A stretch of DNA of 57,634 bases, taken from NCBI RefSeq assembly GCF_018860765.1, contig NZ_JAHKPV010000001.1, forward strand, positions 1 to 57,634, written 5' to 3'. This DNA is from Marinobacter salexigens (GTDB taxonomy: Bacteria > Pseudomonadota > Gammaproteobacteria > Pseudomonadales > Oleiphilaceae). The number at the start of each line of letters is the position of its first letter. Within the stretch, counting starts at the first letter, position 1. A program made the translations under genes and the position numbers. Below are positions 18,677 through 28,558 of the stretch, piece after piece. The notes beneath the pieces are model-generated. The model saw only the letters and a list, made by a program, of their open reading frames with translations. It was not told the DNA's origin and searched no databases.

Positions 18677-19059
18677 CAAGCAAGCAAATAAACCCGTGGC
18701 AGCCAGTATGCGATAGAGCGGCGTTACAACCGGGCCAGTTCGTGGAGTTCACACTGGCCCAAGCCAAAACCAGCACCCCAAGGACCACTGACACATTGCC
18801 ACTGACGGGCTTCGTGTTTCTCGACGGCGCCACCCCCAGAGCTTACTTGAACCGTTGCCCCCACATGGGTGTTGAACTGAACTGGAAGCCCGGCTGCTTT
18901 ATGGATGTCGACAAACTGTTCCTACAGTGCTCCACCCACGGTGCTTTGTTCAAACCCCAGGACGGTGAGTGCATTGCCGGGCCTTGCCAGGGAGACGCTC
19001 TCACGGAGCTGGACCTCCGGGAGGTTGGAAGGATTCTGGAAGTTAGATTTCTAGAATAA
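18673..19059 (+). CDS. Rieske [2Fe-2S] protein
   Basis: A 128-residue single-domain Rieske ferredoxin-like protein with both cluster-binding pairs visible: C62-P-H64 (CPHMG) and C86-S-T-H89 (CSTHG). No signal peptide or membrane helix is evident, so it is probably a soluble electron carrier or a small oxygenase-type ferredoxin. It overlaps the pentapeptide gene upstream by four bases, and its 3' end overlaps the convergent sfsA gene by 17 bases. The partner enzyme is not identifiable from the neighbourhood. Confidence 0.88.
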   Translation: MTSKQINPWQPVCDRAALQPGQFVEFTLAQAKTSTPRTTDTLPLTGFVFLDGATPRAYLNRCPHMGVELNWKPGCFMDVDKLFLQCSTHGALFKPQDGECIAGPCQGDALTELDLREVGRILEVRFLE

Positions 19060-19774
19060 CCGGCACCGGCTCAGTCAGAGTTAACTCTCCAGATGGATTG
19101 CCGTCTTCATTGACCAAAGGCGCGCGATAGGCAATCACTTCTACACCGGCATCACACGCCTGACGCAACAGTTGACCGTAATGCTGATCGATATGATCGG
19201 CAGGCCGCACAGTTTCAATGCCGGTATGATTTACCACGAAAAACAGCACAGCCCTTTCGCCTAGAGCTACCTGAGCCATGAGTTCACGCAGGTGTTTCTG
19301 CCCGCGGGTCGTTACCGCGTCGGGGAAAAAGCCCTGACCGTTTTCCTCAAGAGTTACATTTTTCACTTCTACCCATGCGTCTGGTTCCGACTCATGGCCC
19401 GACAGCAGCAAATCGATCCGGCTTTTCTCCTCGCCGTACCTAACTTCTGACCGGCAATGGCTATAACCCCTAAGTTCACTAATGCGGCCCGCTTCAATGG
19501 CTTCCCTCGCTTGCGCATTTGGCCTTGCGGTATTTACACACGCCAACACTGCAGGTGCTGTTTCAACAAGCTCCCAGGTATACGCCAATTTTCGTGCAGG
19601 GTTATCACTAAGGCTTAACCACACCCGGGCATCCGGTGGCTGGCAACCCAGCATAGAGCCGGTATTCGGGCAATGGGCCGTTACTTCCGTGCCGTCTGAC
19701 AAGCGAACGTCGGCCAAAAAGCGTTTGTAGCGGCGAATTAAACGCCCTTTTATCAAGGGCTCGGGGAATTTCAT
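19043..19774 (-). CDS. sfsA: Sugar fermentation stimulation protein SfsA
   Basis: A 243-residue SfsA family protein, nuclease-like and DNA-binding by family knowledge, with no defined cellular role. It opens [23 protein letters not shown] and contains the family blocks [11 protein letters not shown] and [10 protein letters not shown]. Those conserved acidic and lysine residues resemble a PD-(D/E)xK site. It converges on the Rieske gene with overlapping ends. dksA lies divergently on the other side, a pairing also seen in other gammaproteobacteria. Confidence 0.94.
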   Translation of the reverse strand: MKFPEPLIKGRLIRRYKRFLADVRLSDGTEVTAHCPNTGSMLGCQPPDARVWLSLSDNPARKLAYTWELVETAPAVLACVNTARPNAQAREAIEAGRISELRGYSHCRSEVRYGEEKSRIDLLLSGHESEPDAWVEVKNVTLEENGQGFFPDAVTTRGQKHLRELMAQVALGERAVLFFVVNHTGIETVRPADHIDQHYGQLLRQACDAGVEVIAYRAPLVNEDGNPSGELTLTEPVPVILEI

Positions 19775-19955
19775 AAGCTCTCCAAGTGATAAGTAGGCAT
19801 CACAGGGCTGGCACCGCTGTGACTAATCTGCTATTTTCCGCAAAATCCCGTTTTAGGACGACTGCTTCATCCAAGTGATAACCGCGCCGCGGCGGGGGCT
19901 GGCGCGCAGAGAAGCATAGCGTTCTTGAGAGGTATATAAAAAGAGGCCGGGTCAT

Positions 19956-20396
19956 ATGGCAACCACAGCAGACCAATCACGCGAGCGTTTCACCAACTTC
20001 ACCCCTTACGAAATGAAAAAGGGTGAAGAATACATGAGTGCCGACATGGGCGAGCACTTCAAGAAGCTCCTACTTCAATGGAAGCAAGAGCTCATGGAAG
20101 AAGTGGATCGCACCATGCACCACATGCAAGAAGATGCAGCAAACTACGCGGATCCCAGCGACCGCGCAACCCAGGAAGAAGAGTTCAGTCTGGAATTGCG
20201 CACCCGCGACCGCGAACGCAAGCTGATCAAGAAAATTGACCAGACCATTGATCGCATCGACAAAGAGGACTACGGTTTTTGCGACCAGTGCGGTGTGGAA
20301 ATCGGCACCCGTCGCCTTGAGGCGCGTCCGACTGCGACACTGTGCATTGACTGCAAAACCCTTGCCGAAATCCGCGAGCGCCAAACTGGCATTTAA
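19956..20396 (+). CDS. dksA: RNA polymerase-binding transcription factor DksA
   Basis: The partner of ppGpp that enters the RNA polymerase secondary channel and adjusts rRNA and amino-acid promoters. The 146 residues include the coiled-coil tip DPSDRATQEEE with the two functional aspartates, and the four-cysteine zinc finger CDQC and CIDC near the C-terminus. It is followed by gluQ after 63 bases, the classical dksA-gluQ pair. The same genome segment carries a triple rRNA promoter array of the kind DksA acts on. Confidence 0.97.
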   Translation: MATTADQSRERFTNFTPYEMKKGEEYMSADMGEHFKKLLLQWKQELMEEVDRTMHHMQEDAANYADPSDRATQEEEFSLELRTRDRERKLIKKIDQTIDRIDKEDYGFCDQCGVEIGTRRLEARPTATLCIDCKTLAEIRERQTGI

Positions 20397-20459
20397 AACG
20401 GTACCCCCGAACTGGCCGGCGCAGTCTCTTGTGGCATTGCTGGCCATTCTTTTTTCACC

Positions 20460-21335
20460 ATGACCAAGCTGCTTCAATACCGAGGTCGATTTGCGCCCTC
20501 GCCCACAGGCCCTCTGCATTTCGGGTCGCTGGTGACAGCTCTGGCAAGTTACCTCGAAGCCAAGTCCGTTAGTGGGCAATGGTTAGTTCGAATCGAGGAT
20601 CTTGATCCACTTCGAGAGCCGCCCGAAGCAACTGAGAAAATACTGAGCAGCCTTGACGCCCATGGTCTGTCTTCGGACGAACCCGTACGCTTTCAATCCC
20701 ATCATCATTCCGACTACCAGACAGCTACGGAGCAACTGCTTAAAGCGTGCAAAGCCTATCGTTGCAGCTGCTCACGCAAGCAACTTCAGGCTCACCAGGG
20801 CAGACATCCGCAACACTGTAGAGACGGCGGCAGCGCAACCAAAGATCAGCCGTTCGCTATTCGCTTTGCGCTGAGTGACGAACATTGCCAATGGCAGGAC
20901 CTTTTGCTTGGGCGGCAGCAGCAGCTCGTGCAAGCCGAAATAGACGATCCCGTAATTTTGCGCAAAGAGGGCTTTTTCGCCTACCAACTCGCAGTGGTAG
21001 TGGACGACATGGATCAAGGCATTACCGATGTGGTGAGGGGGTCAGACTTATTGGATATGACTGCACAACAACTACAGATTTACCGCGCCCTGAACGCAAC
21101 TCCACCGAACTGGCTACATATTCCGGTGATTGTGAATGAGCAAGGGCAGAAGCTATCTAAGCAAAACCATGCCCCGGCGTTGGATAACTGCAAACCGGTG
21201 GAAAACCTGTTTGCAGCCTTGAGTGCGCTTAACCAGCAACCACCGCAATCCTTGCTATGCGAATCTGTAGACAATCTTTTAGATTGGAGCCGCACGCATT
21301 GGAACCGCCGAGCCGTTCACCTGACATCCCAATGA
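20460..21335 (+). CDS. gluQ: Glutamyl-Q tRNA(Asp) synthetase
   Basis: A truncated GluRS paralogue that attaches glutamate to queuosine in tRNA-Asp. The 291-residue protein keeps the Rossmann catalytic part, with RFAPSPTGPLHFGSL (HIGH-equivalent HFGS), a CSCS zinc-site segment and the KLSKQ loop. It lacks the anticodon-binding domain of true GluRS, which would make about 470 residues. It follows dksA in the usual order and precedes the small membrane gene of the cbr operon. Confidence 0.95.
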   Translation: MTKLLQYRGRFAPSPTGPLHFGSLVTALASYLEAKSVSGQWLVRIEDLDPLREPPEATEKILSSLDAHGLSSDEPVRFQSHHHSDYQTATEQLLKACKAYRCSCSRKQLQAHQGRHPQHCRDGGSATKDQPFAIRFALSDEHCQWQDLLLGRQQQLVQAEIDDPVILRKEGFFAYQLAVVVDDMDQGITDVVRGSDLLDMTAQQLQIYRALNATPPNWLHIPVIVNEQGQKLSKQNHAPALDNCKPVENLFAALSALNQQPPQSLLCESVDNLLDWSRTHWNRRAVHLTSQ

Positions 21336-21385
21336 CTGTCGTGGTATAAAGCCTTTCACAATCTTCAGAGCGGATCGCATGCCGG

Positions 21386-21562
21386 ATGTATATCTATCGC
21401 CTGGTTTTTTTGCTGGTTCTGGCCATCTACATATTCTCTCCAAATATTCTTGACTGGTGGACGTCTCCAGATAATGTCTGGTACAGCCCCTTCGTGATTT
21501 GGGCGGGCCTTATTGCCATCGGCTTCTGGCTTGAATGGCGGCGGGATCCGAATGAGTTTTAG
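21386..21562 (+). CDS. cbrX: Small membrane protein upstream of cbrA (CbrX-like, 58 aa)
   Basis: A short gene easily missed by length filters. It begins at ATG 21386 (MYIYRLVFLLVLAIYIF) and ends WRRDPNEF. Two hydrophobic helices, about residues 5-18 and 37-52, flank a tryptophan-rich loop. Its last 11 bases overlap the cbrA ATG at 21552. Pseudomonas species have a small membrane ORF, named cbrX, in the same overlapping position and coupled to cbrA translation. The size, topology and overlap agree, but I cannot align them here. Confidence 0.75.
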   Translation: MYIYRLVFLLVLAIYIFSPNILDWWTSPDNVWYSPFVIWAGLIAIGFWLEWRRDPNEF

Positions 21563-24515
21563 TGCATCTGGCCTACTGATCGCCAGCCTTCTTTATCTAA
21601 TCCTCCTATTTGGAATTGCCTGGGTCACCGAGCGTGGCGTAATACCCCGCCACTGGGTTCGCCACCCTCTGGTTTATACACTGAGCTTGGGCGTATATGC
21701 TGGTATCTGGGCAGTGTATGCAGCCGTCGGGTTGGCGGCGGAATCTGGGTATGGCTTTCTTGCCTATTATTTGGGAATCAGCGGTGCTTTTTTGTTGGCT
21801 CCGGTCTTACTGAACCCCATCATGCGGATAGGTCGCGCTTACCAACTCACCTCTCTTGCCGACCTGTTCGCTTATCGTTATCGCAGCCAATGGGCGGGGA
21901 CACTTGTAACCCTGTGCTCCGGTGGCGCAATCCTGTCGCTGCTTAGCATGCAAATACAAGCGGTATCCACCTCCGCCAGCATTCTTGCTCCAGATACCTC
22001 GCCCCACCTGATCAGCGTGATGTTCAGCCTAATTGTTGTTCTCTTTGCCATGTTGTTTGGTGCAAGTCGCAACCGCGAGGTAGAAAACCACCCCGGGCTT
22101 GTATTGGCTATTGCTTTTGACTCAGTGATAAAACTAGTCGCTTTGCTGGTCATTGGCGGTGTGGTGCTTTTTAGTGTTTTCGACGGCATGAATGGACTCG
22201 AAACCTGGCTGGCCGGCAACACAACACCAGCAACCACCATGTCCTTGAGCATCGACGATGGCAGTTGGCGTGCGCTGATGCTCATGTCATTTGCCGGGGC
22301 GCTCGTTCTGCCACATATGTACCACATGACATTCGCAGAAAACCCCTCGCCAAAAGCCTTGGCTAAAGCTAGCTGGGGTCTGCCGTTGTACCTTTTGCTA
22401 CTTGGTATTCCTGTACCACTCATTCTATGGGGAGGACAGGAACTGGCGGTTGCCACCGGACCAAATTTTTACACACTGGGCATAGCGCAAGCACTCGAAA
22501 GCCCGGCTCTCACACTGTTCATGTACATCGCAGGGCTATCAGCCGCAAGCGGCCTCATGACAGTAAGCACTCTGGCTTTGGCTGGCATGGTACTCAACCA
22601 TGTGGTTCTTCCCTTGAGAACCCCAAAGGATCAAGGCGATATCTACCGTTGGCTGCAGTGGGTCAAACGCTTACTGATCGCAGCAATCATCTTTTTAGCC
22701 TTGCTGTTCCATGAAACACTTGGAAAGAATCTGGACCTGTCAATTCTCGGAGCCATATCCCTAGCCGGAACTCTGCAACTGCTGCCCGGCGCACTGGGTG
22801 TTATATACTGGCCCGAAGGCAATAGGCGCGGGCTGATTGCCGGGCTAATTACCGGGCTGGCTATCTGGCTGATCACTCTGGTTTTGCCGTTTTCCCACAC
22901 GGCCAACTTGCTAGGCTGGCTGAACGCACCAATAGTTCCGGATTACAGCAACTGGCACATATTCACGTTTGTCAGCCTGAGCGCAAACGTAACCGTGTTT
23001 GCCCTGATCTCAATTCTGAGCACCAGCACTAACGAAGAAACCAGCGCGGCGCAGGCTTGCTCTATGGGCGCCCTATCCCGCCCGCAGCGCCGCGAACTGT
23101 TGGCAGGCTCATCGGTGGACTTTGCACGCCAACTAGCCGAACCGCTCGGCCACGATGTTGCCAAGCGTGAAGTTGAGCGCGCACTAGAACAGCTTAAATT
23201 ACCCAATGTGGAATACCGCCCTTATCAACTGCGGCGTCTACGCGATCAGGTTGAGGTCAACCTGTCCGGATTACTTGGTCCTTCGGTTGCCCGAGACATG
23301 GTAAAGCGCCATCTAGGCTTCAAACCAATGGCGCGGGGCGGCACCGCTCAAGATATACGTTATGTGGAGCGAACATTAGGTGATTACCAAAACCGGCTCA
23401 CAGGGCTTGCAGGAGAGTTGGACAACCTACGAAGACACTACCGGCAAACACTTCAAAACCTGCCCATCCCCGCTTGCTCCGTAGGCGAAGACGGCGAGAT
23501 CTTGATGTGGAACCAAGCCATTGAAGAGTTGACCGGCATCACCGCAGACGACGTTGTTGGCGCCCGACTCATGGCCCTACCTGACCACTGGCACCATTTG
23601 CTGGACGATTTCAACAGCGGCAAAGACCTGCACCGCTATAAGCACCGTCTGGACCTACGAGGCCGGCCACATTGGTTGAATTTGCACAAAGCCGCATTAA
23701 GCGGCCCCGACCACCCTGAAGGCGGCAGTGTCATTCTGGTAGAAGATCAAACCGAAACACGGCTATTGGAAGACGAGTTGATGCACAGTGAGCGGCTGGC
23801 CTCGGTAGGGCGTCTGGCTGCAGGCGTTGCCCATGAAATCGGCAACCCCGTTACGGGCATCTCCTCGTTGGCGCAGAACCTTAAACTAGAGACAAAGAAC
23901 CCCGATATTCTGGAAACCGCCAGTCAGATCCAACAGCAAACACGCCGCATATCAACCATCCTCCAATCGCTGATGAACTTTGCACGTACAGGCAACCACG
24001 CGCAAGCCAATCGGTACGAGCCCGTGAGCATCCGCCGCTGCGTAGATGAATCCAGCAACCTTCTGTCTCTAAGTAATGAAGGAATGGGCATCCATTACAT
24101 TAACGATTGCCCTAACACACTTCAGATTTTGGGTGACGAGCAAAGGCTTGTGCAGGTTTTCGTGAACCTGTTGGCCAACGCCCGTGATGCCTCACCGGAA
24201 GGTGGATCCATACGGGTGGCTGGTAAGAAAGATGGCTACTCAGCTATCATCGAGGTCATTGACGAGGGCTCTGGCATACCCGCAGATCAGCTTGATCACG
24301 TATTCGAGCCCTTCTACACCACCAAGGCATCCAATAAAGGAACGGGCCTTGGATTGTCATTGGTATATAGCATTATCGAAGAGCATTACGGAAACATTCA
24401 GATTGAAAGCCCTGCCGACCCCCAAACCGGTTTAGGCACCTGCGTACGATTGAAATTGCCAGCTTACGAGCCGGAGACAGACACCTCCGCAATCCGCCCG
24501 AACGAAAGGTTCTAA
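21552..24515 (+). CDS. cbrA: Sensor histidine kinase CbrA with N-terminal solute-symporter domain
   Basis: The sensor of the CbrAB system that governs use of less-preferred carbon and nitrogen sources. About 480 residues of SLC5-type transporter helices come first, then a STAC-like linker, a PAS domain (near [17 protein letters not shown]) and the kinase. H-box, N-box and G-boxes read [26 protein letters not shown] and GTGLGLSL. A longer frame to 21513 exists, but ATG 21552 (MSFSASG) overlapping the small upstream gene, with a GGCGGG site, is the better start (987 residues). cbrB follows after seven bases. Confidence 0.95.
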   Translation: MSFSASGLLIASLLYLILLFGIAWVTERGVIPRHWVRHPLVYTLSLGVYAGIWAVYAAVGLAAESGYGFLAYYLGISGAFLLAPVLLNPIMRIGRAYQLTSLADLFAYRYRSQWAGTLVTLCSGGAILSLLSMQIQAVSTSASILAPDTSPHLISVMFSLIVVLFAMLFGASRNREVENHPGLVLAIAFDSVIKLVALLVIGGVVLFSVFDGMNGLETWLAGNTTPATTMSLSIDDGSWRALMLMSFAGALVLPHMYHMTFAENPSPKALAKASWGLPLYLLLLGIPVPLILWGGQELAVATGPNFYTLGIAQALESPALTLFMYIAGLSAASGLMTVSTLALAGMVLNHVVLPLRTPKDQGDIYRWLQWVKRLLIAAIIFLALLFHETLGKNLDLSILGAISLAGTLQLLPGALGVIYWPEGNRRGLIAGLITGLAIWLITLVLPFSHTANLLGWLNAPIVPDYSNWHIFTFVSLSANVTVFALISILSTSTNEETSAAQACSMGALSRPQRRELLAGSSVDFARQLAEPLGHDVAKREVERALEQLKLPNVEYRPYQLRRLRDQVEVNLSGLLGPSVARDMVKRHLGFKPMARGGTAQDIRYVERTLGDYQNRLTGLAGELDNLRRHYRQTLQNLPIPACSVGEDGEILMWNQAIEELTGITADDVVGARLMALPDHWHHLLDDFNSGKDLHRYKHRLDLRGRPHWLNLHKAALSGPDHPEGGSVILVEDQTETRLLEDELMHSERLASVGRLAAGVAHEIGNPVTGISSLAQNLKLETKNPDILETASQIQQQTRRISTILQSLMNFARTGNHAQANRYEPVSIRRCVDESSNLLSLSNEGMGIHYINDCPNTLQILGDEQRLVQVFVNLLANARDASPEGGSIRVAGKKDGYSAIIEVIDEGSGIPADQLDHVFEPFYTTKASNKGTGLGLSLVYSIIEEHYGNIQIESPADPQTGLGTCVRLKLPAYEPETDTSAIRPNERF

Positions 24516-24522
24516 GACTGCT

Positions 24523-25920
24523 ATGCCCCGTATTTTGATCGTGGAAGATGAAGATATTATTCGCTCCGCCGTTCGCAAACTGCTGTTACATGCAGGCTAC
24601 GACGTTGAAGACGTCGGCTCGGTGGAGGAGGCCGAGCAAAACCACGATCCCGACCAGTTTGACCTGATTATTTCAGACCTTCGCCTACCCGGCGCCGCTG
24701 GCACGGAACTGATCAACCGGGCACCGAACACGCCTGTTTTAATCATGACCAGCTATGCCAGCCTACGCTCAGCGGTAGATTCCATGAAATTGGGGGCGGT
24801 GGAGTATATTGCCAAGCCTTTTGACCACGATGAGATGCTAGCTGCCGTGGAGGGTATTCTCGCGCGCACAATGTCCCCGACGCAGGACCGTCAGACAGAC
24901 AATCCGGCGGCATCGGAAAACGGTGACCCAGCCAGTATTATGTACGGTCAGTGCGAGCCCATGCAGCGTGTATTCACACTCATTCGAAAGGTAGCACCGA
25001 CAGAGACAACGGTACTGGTGCAAGGGGAGTCTGGCACAGGTAAAGAACTGGTTGCCCGCGCGCTGCACCTACTGAGCCCGCGCGCTGCCAAACCACTGAT
25101 CTCGGTAAACTGCGCAGCTATTCCCGAAAGCCTCATTGAATCCGAACTGTTTGGCCATGAAAAAGGCGCCTTCACCGGTGCAGTCTCCGCAAGGACCGGG
25201 CTGATCGAAGCCGCCGACGGCGGAAGCCTGTTTCTGGATGAGATTGGCGAACTCCCGGCAGAGGCCCAAGCCCGTTTATTGCGCGTTCTTCAGGAAAGCG
25301 AAATTCGCAAAGTGGGCTCAACCCAGAGCCGAAAAGTAAATGTTCGCATGATCGCAGCCACCCACCGCAACCTAAAAGCCATGACTCGCACCGGCGAGTT
25401 CCGAGAAGATCTTTACTACCGGCTTAACGTAATGCAAATACGAATTCCTCCCTTGCGGGAACGCCAGAGCGATGTTCTGGGGCTTGCTAGGCGCTTTCTT
25501 ACCGCCCAAGGCAACAAGGTCGGCAGACCCAACCTAAACCTTAGCCCCGAAGCCATGCGGGCGCTTGAACGGCACCGCTGGCCGGGTAATGTGAGAGAGC
25601 TAGAGAACGCCATCGAACGCGCCAGTATCCTCTGCGATGGTGACATCATAACGCCGTCCTTGCTGGACCTCGATAGTGAGGGAGGAGAGGAATATATCCC
25701 TGAAACCTTGGTAGCGGGAAACAACGAACAGGTCCATACGCGAGACGCAGACGGCACTAATGATCTTTCTCTGGAGGACTATTTCCAGCACTTCGTGCTA
25801 GAGAATCAGGATCGCATGAGTGAAACCGAGCTGGCTCAAAAGCTGGGCATTAGCCGAAAATCCCTTTGGGAGCGCCGGCAGCGTCTCGGCATCCCCCGCA
25901 AAAAAACATCGGGAAACTGA
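24523..25920 (+). CDS. cbrB: Sigma54-dependent response regulator CbrB
   Basis: An NtrC-family activator, phosphorylated by CbrA, that drives sigma54 promoters, chiefly crcZ. The receiver has its phospho-site at D52 (IISDLRLPG). The AAA+ domain has Walker A GESGTGKE (168-175) and the sigma54-contact loop GAFTGA (215-220). The C-terminus is a Fis-type helix-turn-helix ([21 protein letters not shown]). The length of 465 residues is typical of NtrC-like regulators. The operator repeats and sigma54 promoter immediately downstream are its expected target. Confidence 0.95.
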   Translation: MPRILIVEDEDIIRSAVRKLLLHAGYDVEDVGSVEEAEQNHDPDQFDLIISDLRLPGAAGTELINRAPNTPVLIMTSYASLRSAVDSMKLGAVEYIAKPFDHDEMLAAVEGILARTMSPTQDRQTDNPAASENGDPASIMYGQCEPMQRVFTLIRKVAPTETTVLVQGESGTGKELVARALHLLSPRAAKPLISVNCAAIPESLIESELFGHEKGAFTGAVSARTGLIEAADGGSLFLDEIGELPAEAQARLLRVLQESEIRKVGSTQSRKVNVRMIAATHRNLKAMTRTGEFREDLYYRLNVMQIRIPPLRERQSDVLGLARRFLTAQGNKVGRPNLNLSPEAMRALERHRWPGNVRELENAIERASILCDGDIITPSLLDLDSEGGEEYIPETLVAGNNEQVHTRDADGTNDLSLEDYFQHFVLENQDRMSETELAQKLGISRKSLWERRQRLGIPRKKTSGN

Positions 25921-25978
25921 CCGGTCGCAAGAAATCACCCATGGAATCACTCGCGCAAAATATGAACGCGCAGTCAGA

Positions 25979-26063
25979 TGTTACCGCCTGTTCCCGCCGG
26001 TAACACTTTGCGAGAAAATAAGGTGTTTCGGGTAACACTTATATGAAGTACGGAGTAACACTT
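25979..26063 (+). promoter_or_regulatory. Activator repeats (probable CbrB binding sites) upstream of crcZ
   Basis: A large palindrome TGTTACC (25979-25985) and GGTAACA (25999-26005) is followed by two more direct copies of GTAACA at 26032 and 26055. Three of the copies extend to GTAACACTT, at 26000, 26032 and 26055. Their spacings of 32 and 23 bp are close to whole helical turns. TGTTAC/GTAACA is the CbrB target reported for Pseudomonas crcZ. The cluster sits about 50-150 bp before a sigma54 promoter, the normal distance for an enhancer. Confidence 0.8.
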
Positions 26064-26111
26064 ACACGCAGAAAAAACATAACCCACTGTTAATAAAGCA
26101 TATTCAAAAAC

Positions 26112-26127
26112 TGGCACGCCAACTGCA
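26112..26127 (+). promoter_or_regulatory. Sigma54 promoter of crcZ
   Basis: TGGCACGCCAACTGCA has the invariant GG and GC separated by 10 bases, the -24/-12 geometry of sigma54. It departs from the TGGCACG-N4-TTGCA consensus at one base. The expected start, about 12 bases downstream near 26138, is where the CrcZ-like sequence begins. Confidence 0.88.
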
Positions 26128-26138
26128 AACTCTATAGC

Positions 26139-26527
26139 GCACAACAACAAAAACAAGAGTGACAAAGCAGCGCCTAAACAAAAACAAAAAGCTGCAGGAA
26201 GACGTTCAGTAACAAAAACAAAAATAGAGCGCGAACGAACTGAGTGTTTTGGGTACTTTGCTTTTTTGGTAGTCCCTTGGCGTGTACGAGTTGTAGAGAT
26301 GCAAAGAAGAATCACCCTTGAGGTGGCGCAGCACCTACGAATGACTTGTTCGATGTCTTTGACTGCTCATTGTGTTCAAAGCTTTCCGTTTGTACTACTG
26401 AAAAGCTCCCATTTTGGGGTTAAACGGTGGGGTAAAAAAATTAAGAAGAATCCCGGCAAAAAATAAAAATAATGCAGATCGTCAATGTTTTGAGGGCGGA
26501 TTCGCGTAGGCGGATCCGCCTTTTGAT
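26139..26527 (+). ncRNA. crcZ: CrcZ-type Hfq-sequestering small RNA
   Basis: A roughly 390-base RNA between cbrB and pcnB. It begins GCACAACAACAA, as in P. aeruginosa CrcZ as I recall it, directly after a sigma54 promoter, and ends at a hairpin with a T run. It contains at least three A-rich AAnAAnAA-type tracts that bind Hfq/Crc: 26141-26157, 26177-26190 and 26211-26226. In Pseudomonas CrcZ titrates Hfq and relieves catabolite repression when CbrAB is active. The sequence is AT-rich compared with its neighbours and holds no credible protein gene. Confidence 0.85.
26495..26524 (+). terminator. Terminator of the CrcZ-type RNA
   Basis: GGCGGAT (26495-26501) pairs with ATCCGCC (26514-26520) around a 12-base loop, followed by TTTT. 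The distance from the predicted start, close to 390 bases, agrees with CrcZ sizes of about 400 bases. Confidence 0.75.
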
Positions 26528-26619
26528 TATGTGGGGTATGCAGATTCCAAGGCAAACGTGTGCAAATCCTGCTCAAACCGTTAAACTCTCGGTTTTGCTC
26601 AACGCAACCACGGATTTCA

Positions 26620-28002
26620 ATGCCAAAAACACTTTCCTCCATTTTCGAGCACTCCGTCGACAAGCTCCGCTCCTTCATGCCCGGTAACGGCAAGAAAAAA
26701 GCTCGGGTCTACCAGCGACGGGAAGTTCCCAGAGACCAGCACAACGTCTCGCGCTCTGTCATAAGCGAGCCAGCCAAAAAGGTGCTCAGCCGGCTCAACA
26801 ACGCCGGTTTCGAGGCGTACCTTGTAGGCGGCGGCGTACGCGACATCCTGCTGGGAAAGCGGCCCAAAGATTTTGACATAGCCACCAACGCCACCCCGGA
26901 AGAAGTGCACGACCTGTTCCGTAACTCACGCTTAATCGGTCGGCGCTTTCGAATCGTTCATGTTGTCTTCGGGCGTGAAGTCATCGAAGTAACCACCTTC
27001 CGTGGCAATGCGGCGGATGCCGACAACGACAACACCGACGATGATCGCAAAACCAGCGAGCACGGCTTGTTATTGCGAGACAATGTTTACGGCAACCAAG
27101 AAGAAGATGCATTACGCCGAGACTTCACAGTCAATGCGTTGTATTACTGTATCCGGGACTTCACCGTCGTCGACTTTGCCAACGGCATAGAAGATCTCAA
27201 CAACCAACAACTACGCCTAATCGGCGACCCAGAGACCCGCTACCGGGAAGATCCGGTACGCATGCTTCGCGCCATCCGCTTTGCAGCCAAGCTTGGCTTT
27301 GATATAGAACCGGAGACCGAAGCCCCTATTCGGGAGCTGTCGCAGTTACTGACCCACATTCCACCGGCGCGGCTGTTTGAAGAGGTTCTCAAGCTGTTTT
27401 CTGCTGGGCACGGCGAAGCAACCTACAATCTACTAACCCATTACAATTTGCTGGCCCCGCTATTCCCGGAAACTGTCAGAGCTATCGAGGCTGGTGAGTC
27501 GGATGAGTTAATCCGCCAAGCCTTGCGCAACACCGACACCCGTATCGCTCAAGGTAAGTCCGTTACCCCCTATTTCTTATTTGCAGCCATGCTTTGGCCC
27601 GCTCTACAAAAAGAGTGGCGCCAGCGCCAAGATAACGGCGATCCGGTACAGCCAGCCCTGCACGGTGCCATTGGCAAGGTTATTGGCAGGCAAGTACAGG
27701 CAACGTCTATACCCAAACGCTTCTCTGGCCCCATGAAGGAAATTTGGGAGCTCCAGATGCGCCTGCCCCGCCGCCAAGGCAAGCGAGCCTTTGTCACTAT
27801 GAGCCACCCAAGATTTCGTGCCGCGTACGACTTCTTGCTGGTTCGGGAAGACTGCGGTGAAATCGAACCCGGCCTTGGCCAGTGGTGGACACAATTCCAG
27901 CGCCTAGACGAACGCGGACAAGAGCGCATGCTTTCAGAACTCAGCAGCGACGCACCAAAAAAGCGGCGACGCCGCAAACCAGTTAAGCGGCCAGCGCCCT
28001 AA
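26620..28002 (+). CDS. pcnB: Poly(A) polymerase I
   Basis: Adds 3' poly(A) tails to RNA, promoting decay of small and structured RNAs. The nucleotidyltransferase signature is YLVGGGVRDILLGKRPKDFDIAT with the catalytic DFD. Then come the neck segment RYREDPVRMLRAIRFAAKLGF and a basic tail (KKRRRRKPVKRP) typical of PcnB. A GTG at 26560 is in frame, but ATG 26620 (460 residues) gives the usual length. folK overlaps its stop codon by one base (TAATG). Confidence 0.94.
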   Translation: MPKTLSSIFEHSVDKLRSFMPGNGKKKARVYQRREVPRDQHNVSRSVISEPAKKVLSRLNNAGFEAYLVGGGVRDILLGKRPKDFDIATNATPEEVHDLFRNSRLIGRRFRIVHVVFGREVIEVTTFRGNAADADNDNTDDDRKTSEHGLLLRDNVYGNQEEDALRRDFTVNALYYCIRDFTVVDFANGIEDLNNQQLRLIGDPETRYREDPVRMLRAIRFAAKLGFDIEPETEAPIRELSQLLTHIPPARLFEEVLKLFSAGHGEATYNLLTHYNLLAPLFPETVRAIEAGESDELIRQALRNTDTRIAQGKSVTPYFLFAAMLWPALQKEWRQRQDNGDPVQPALHGAIGKVIGRQVQATSIPKRFSGPMKEIWELQMRLPRRQGKRAFVTMSHPRFRAAYDFLLVREDCGEIEPGLGQWWTQFQRLDERGQERMLSELSSDAPKKRRRRKPVKRPAP

Positions 28003-28499
28003 TGAAAACGGATGCCTTTATAGGTCTGGGCAGCAACCTGAAAGCGCCCGCGGCCCAACTGGCACGCGCTGTGGCGGAATTGGCTGCACTACCAACAACG
28101 ACACTGGTCGCACAGTCGCCGTTTTACACCAGCAGCCCTGTAGGCCCGCAGAACCAACCAGATTTTGTGAATGGGGCGGCATGGATTTCTACAGAGCTGG
28201 CGCCTCACGCCCTGCTAGACCAGCTTCAGGCCATCGAACAGGCGCATGGGCGGGAGCGGCTTCAACACTGGGGGCCGCGCACTCTTGACCTTGATCTGCT
28301 GATATTCGGCAATCATGAGTTAGACGACGAGCGGCTTACCGTTCCCCATCGAGAGCTCCATAATAGAGACTTTGCTCTTCAGCCATTATTAGATCTGAAA
28401 CCTGATCTAACACTGCCGGATGGCACGAAAATCGTCACCCTAAGGGCACAATGCCCTGACAACCGGTTGCGCAAGCTTCCACCTCCGGATTACCCTTAG
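28002..28499 (+). CDS. folK: HPPK, 2-amino-4-hydroxy-6-hydroxymethyldihydropteridine pyrophosphokinase
   Basis: Transfers pyrophosphate from ATP to the pterin alcohol in folate synthesis. The 165-residue protein has the opening IGLGSNL, the pterin-site [12 protein letters not shown] and the catalytic signature [15 protein letters not shown] with the two metal-binding aspartates. It lies between pcnB and panB as in E. coli and Pseudomonas. This is the orthodox folK; a second, more divergent HPPK lies beside folB at 31.9 kb. Confidence 0.95.
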   Translation: MKTDAFIGLGSNLKAPAAQLARAVAELAALPTTTLVAQSPFYTSSPVGPQNQPDFVNGAAWISTELAPHALLDQLQAIEQAHGRERLQHWGPRTLDLDLLIFGNHELDDERLTVPHRELHNRDFALQPLLDLKPDLTLPDGTKIVTLRAQCPDNRLRKLPPPDYP

Positions 28500-28558
28500 C
28501 AACTGAACGCCGGACATCCCGGCACGGTCTTGGCCCCTACCCAAAAGGCAAGGATTTT

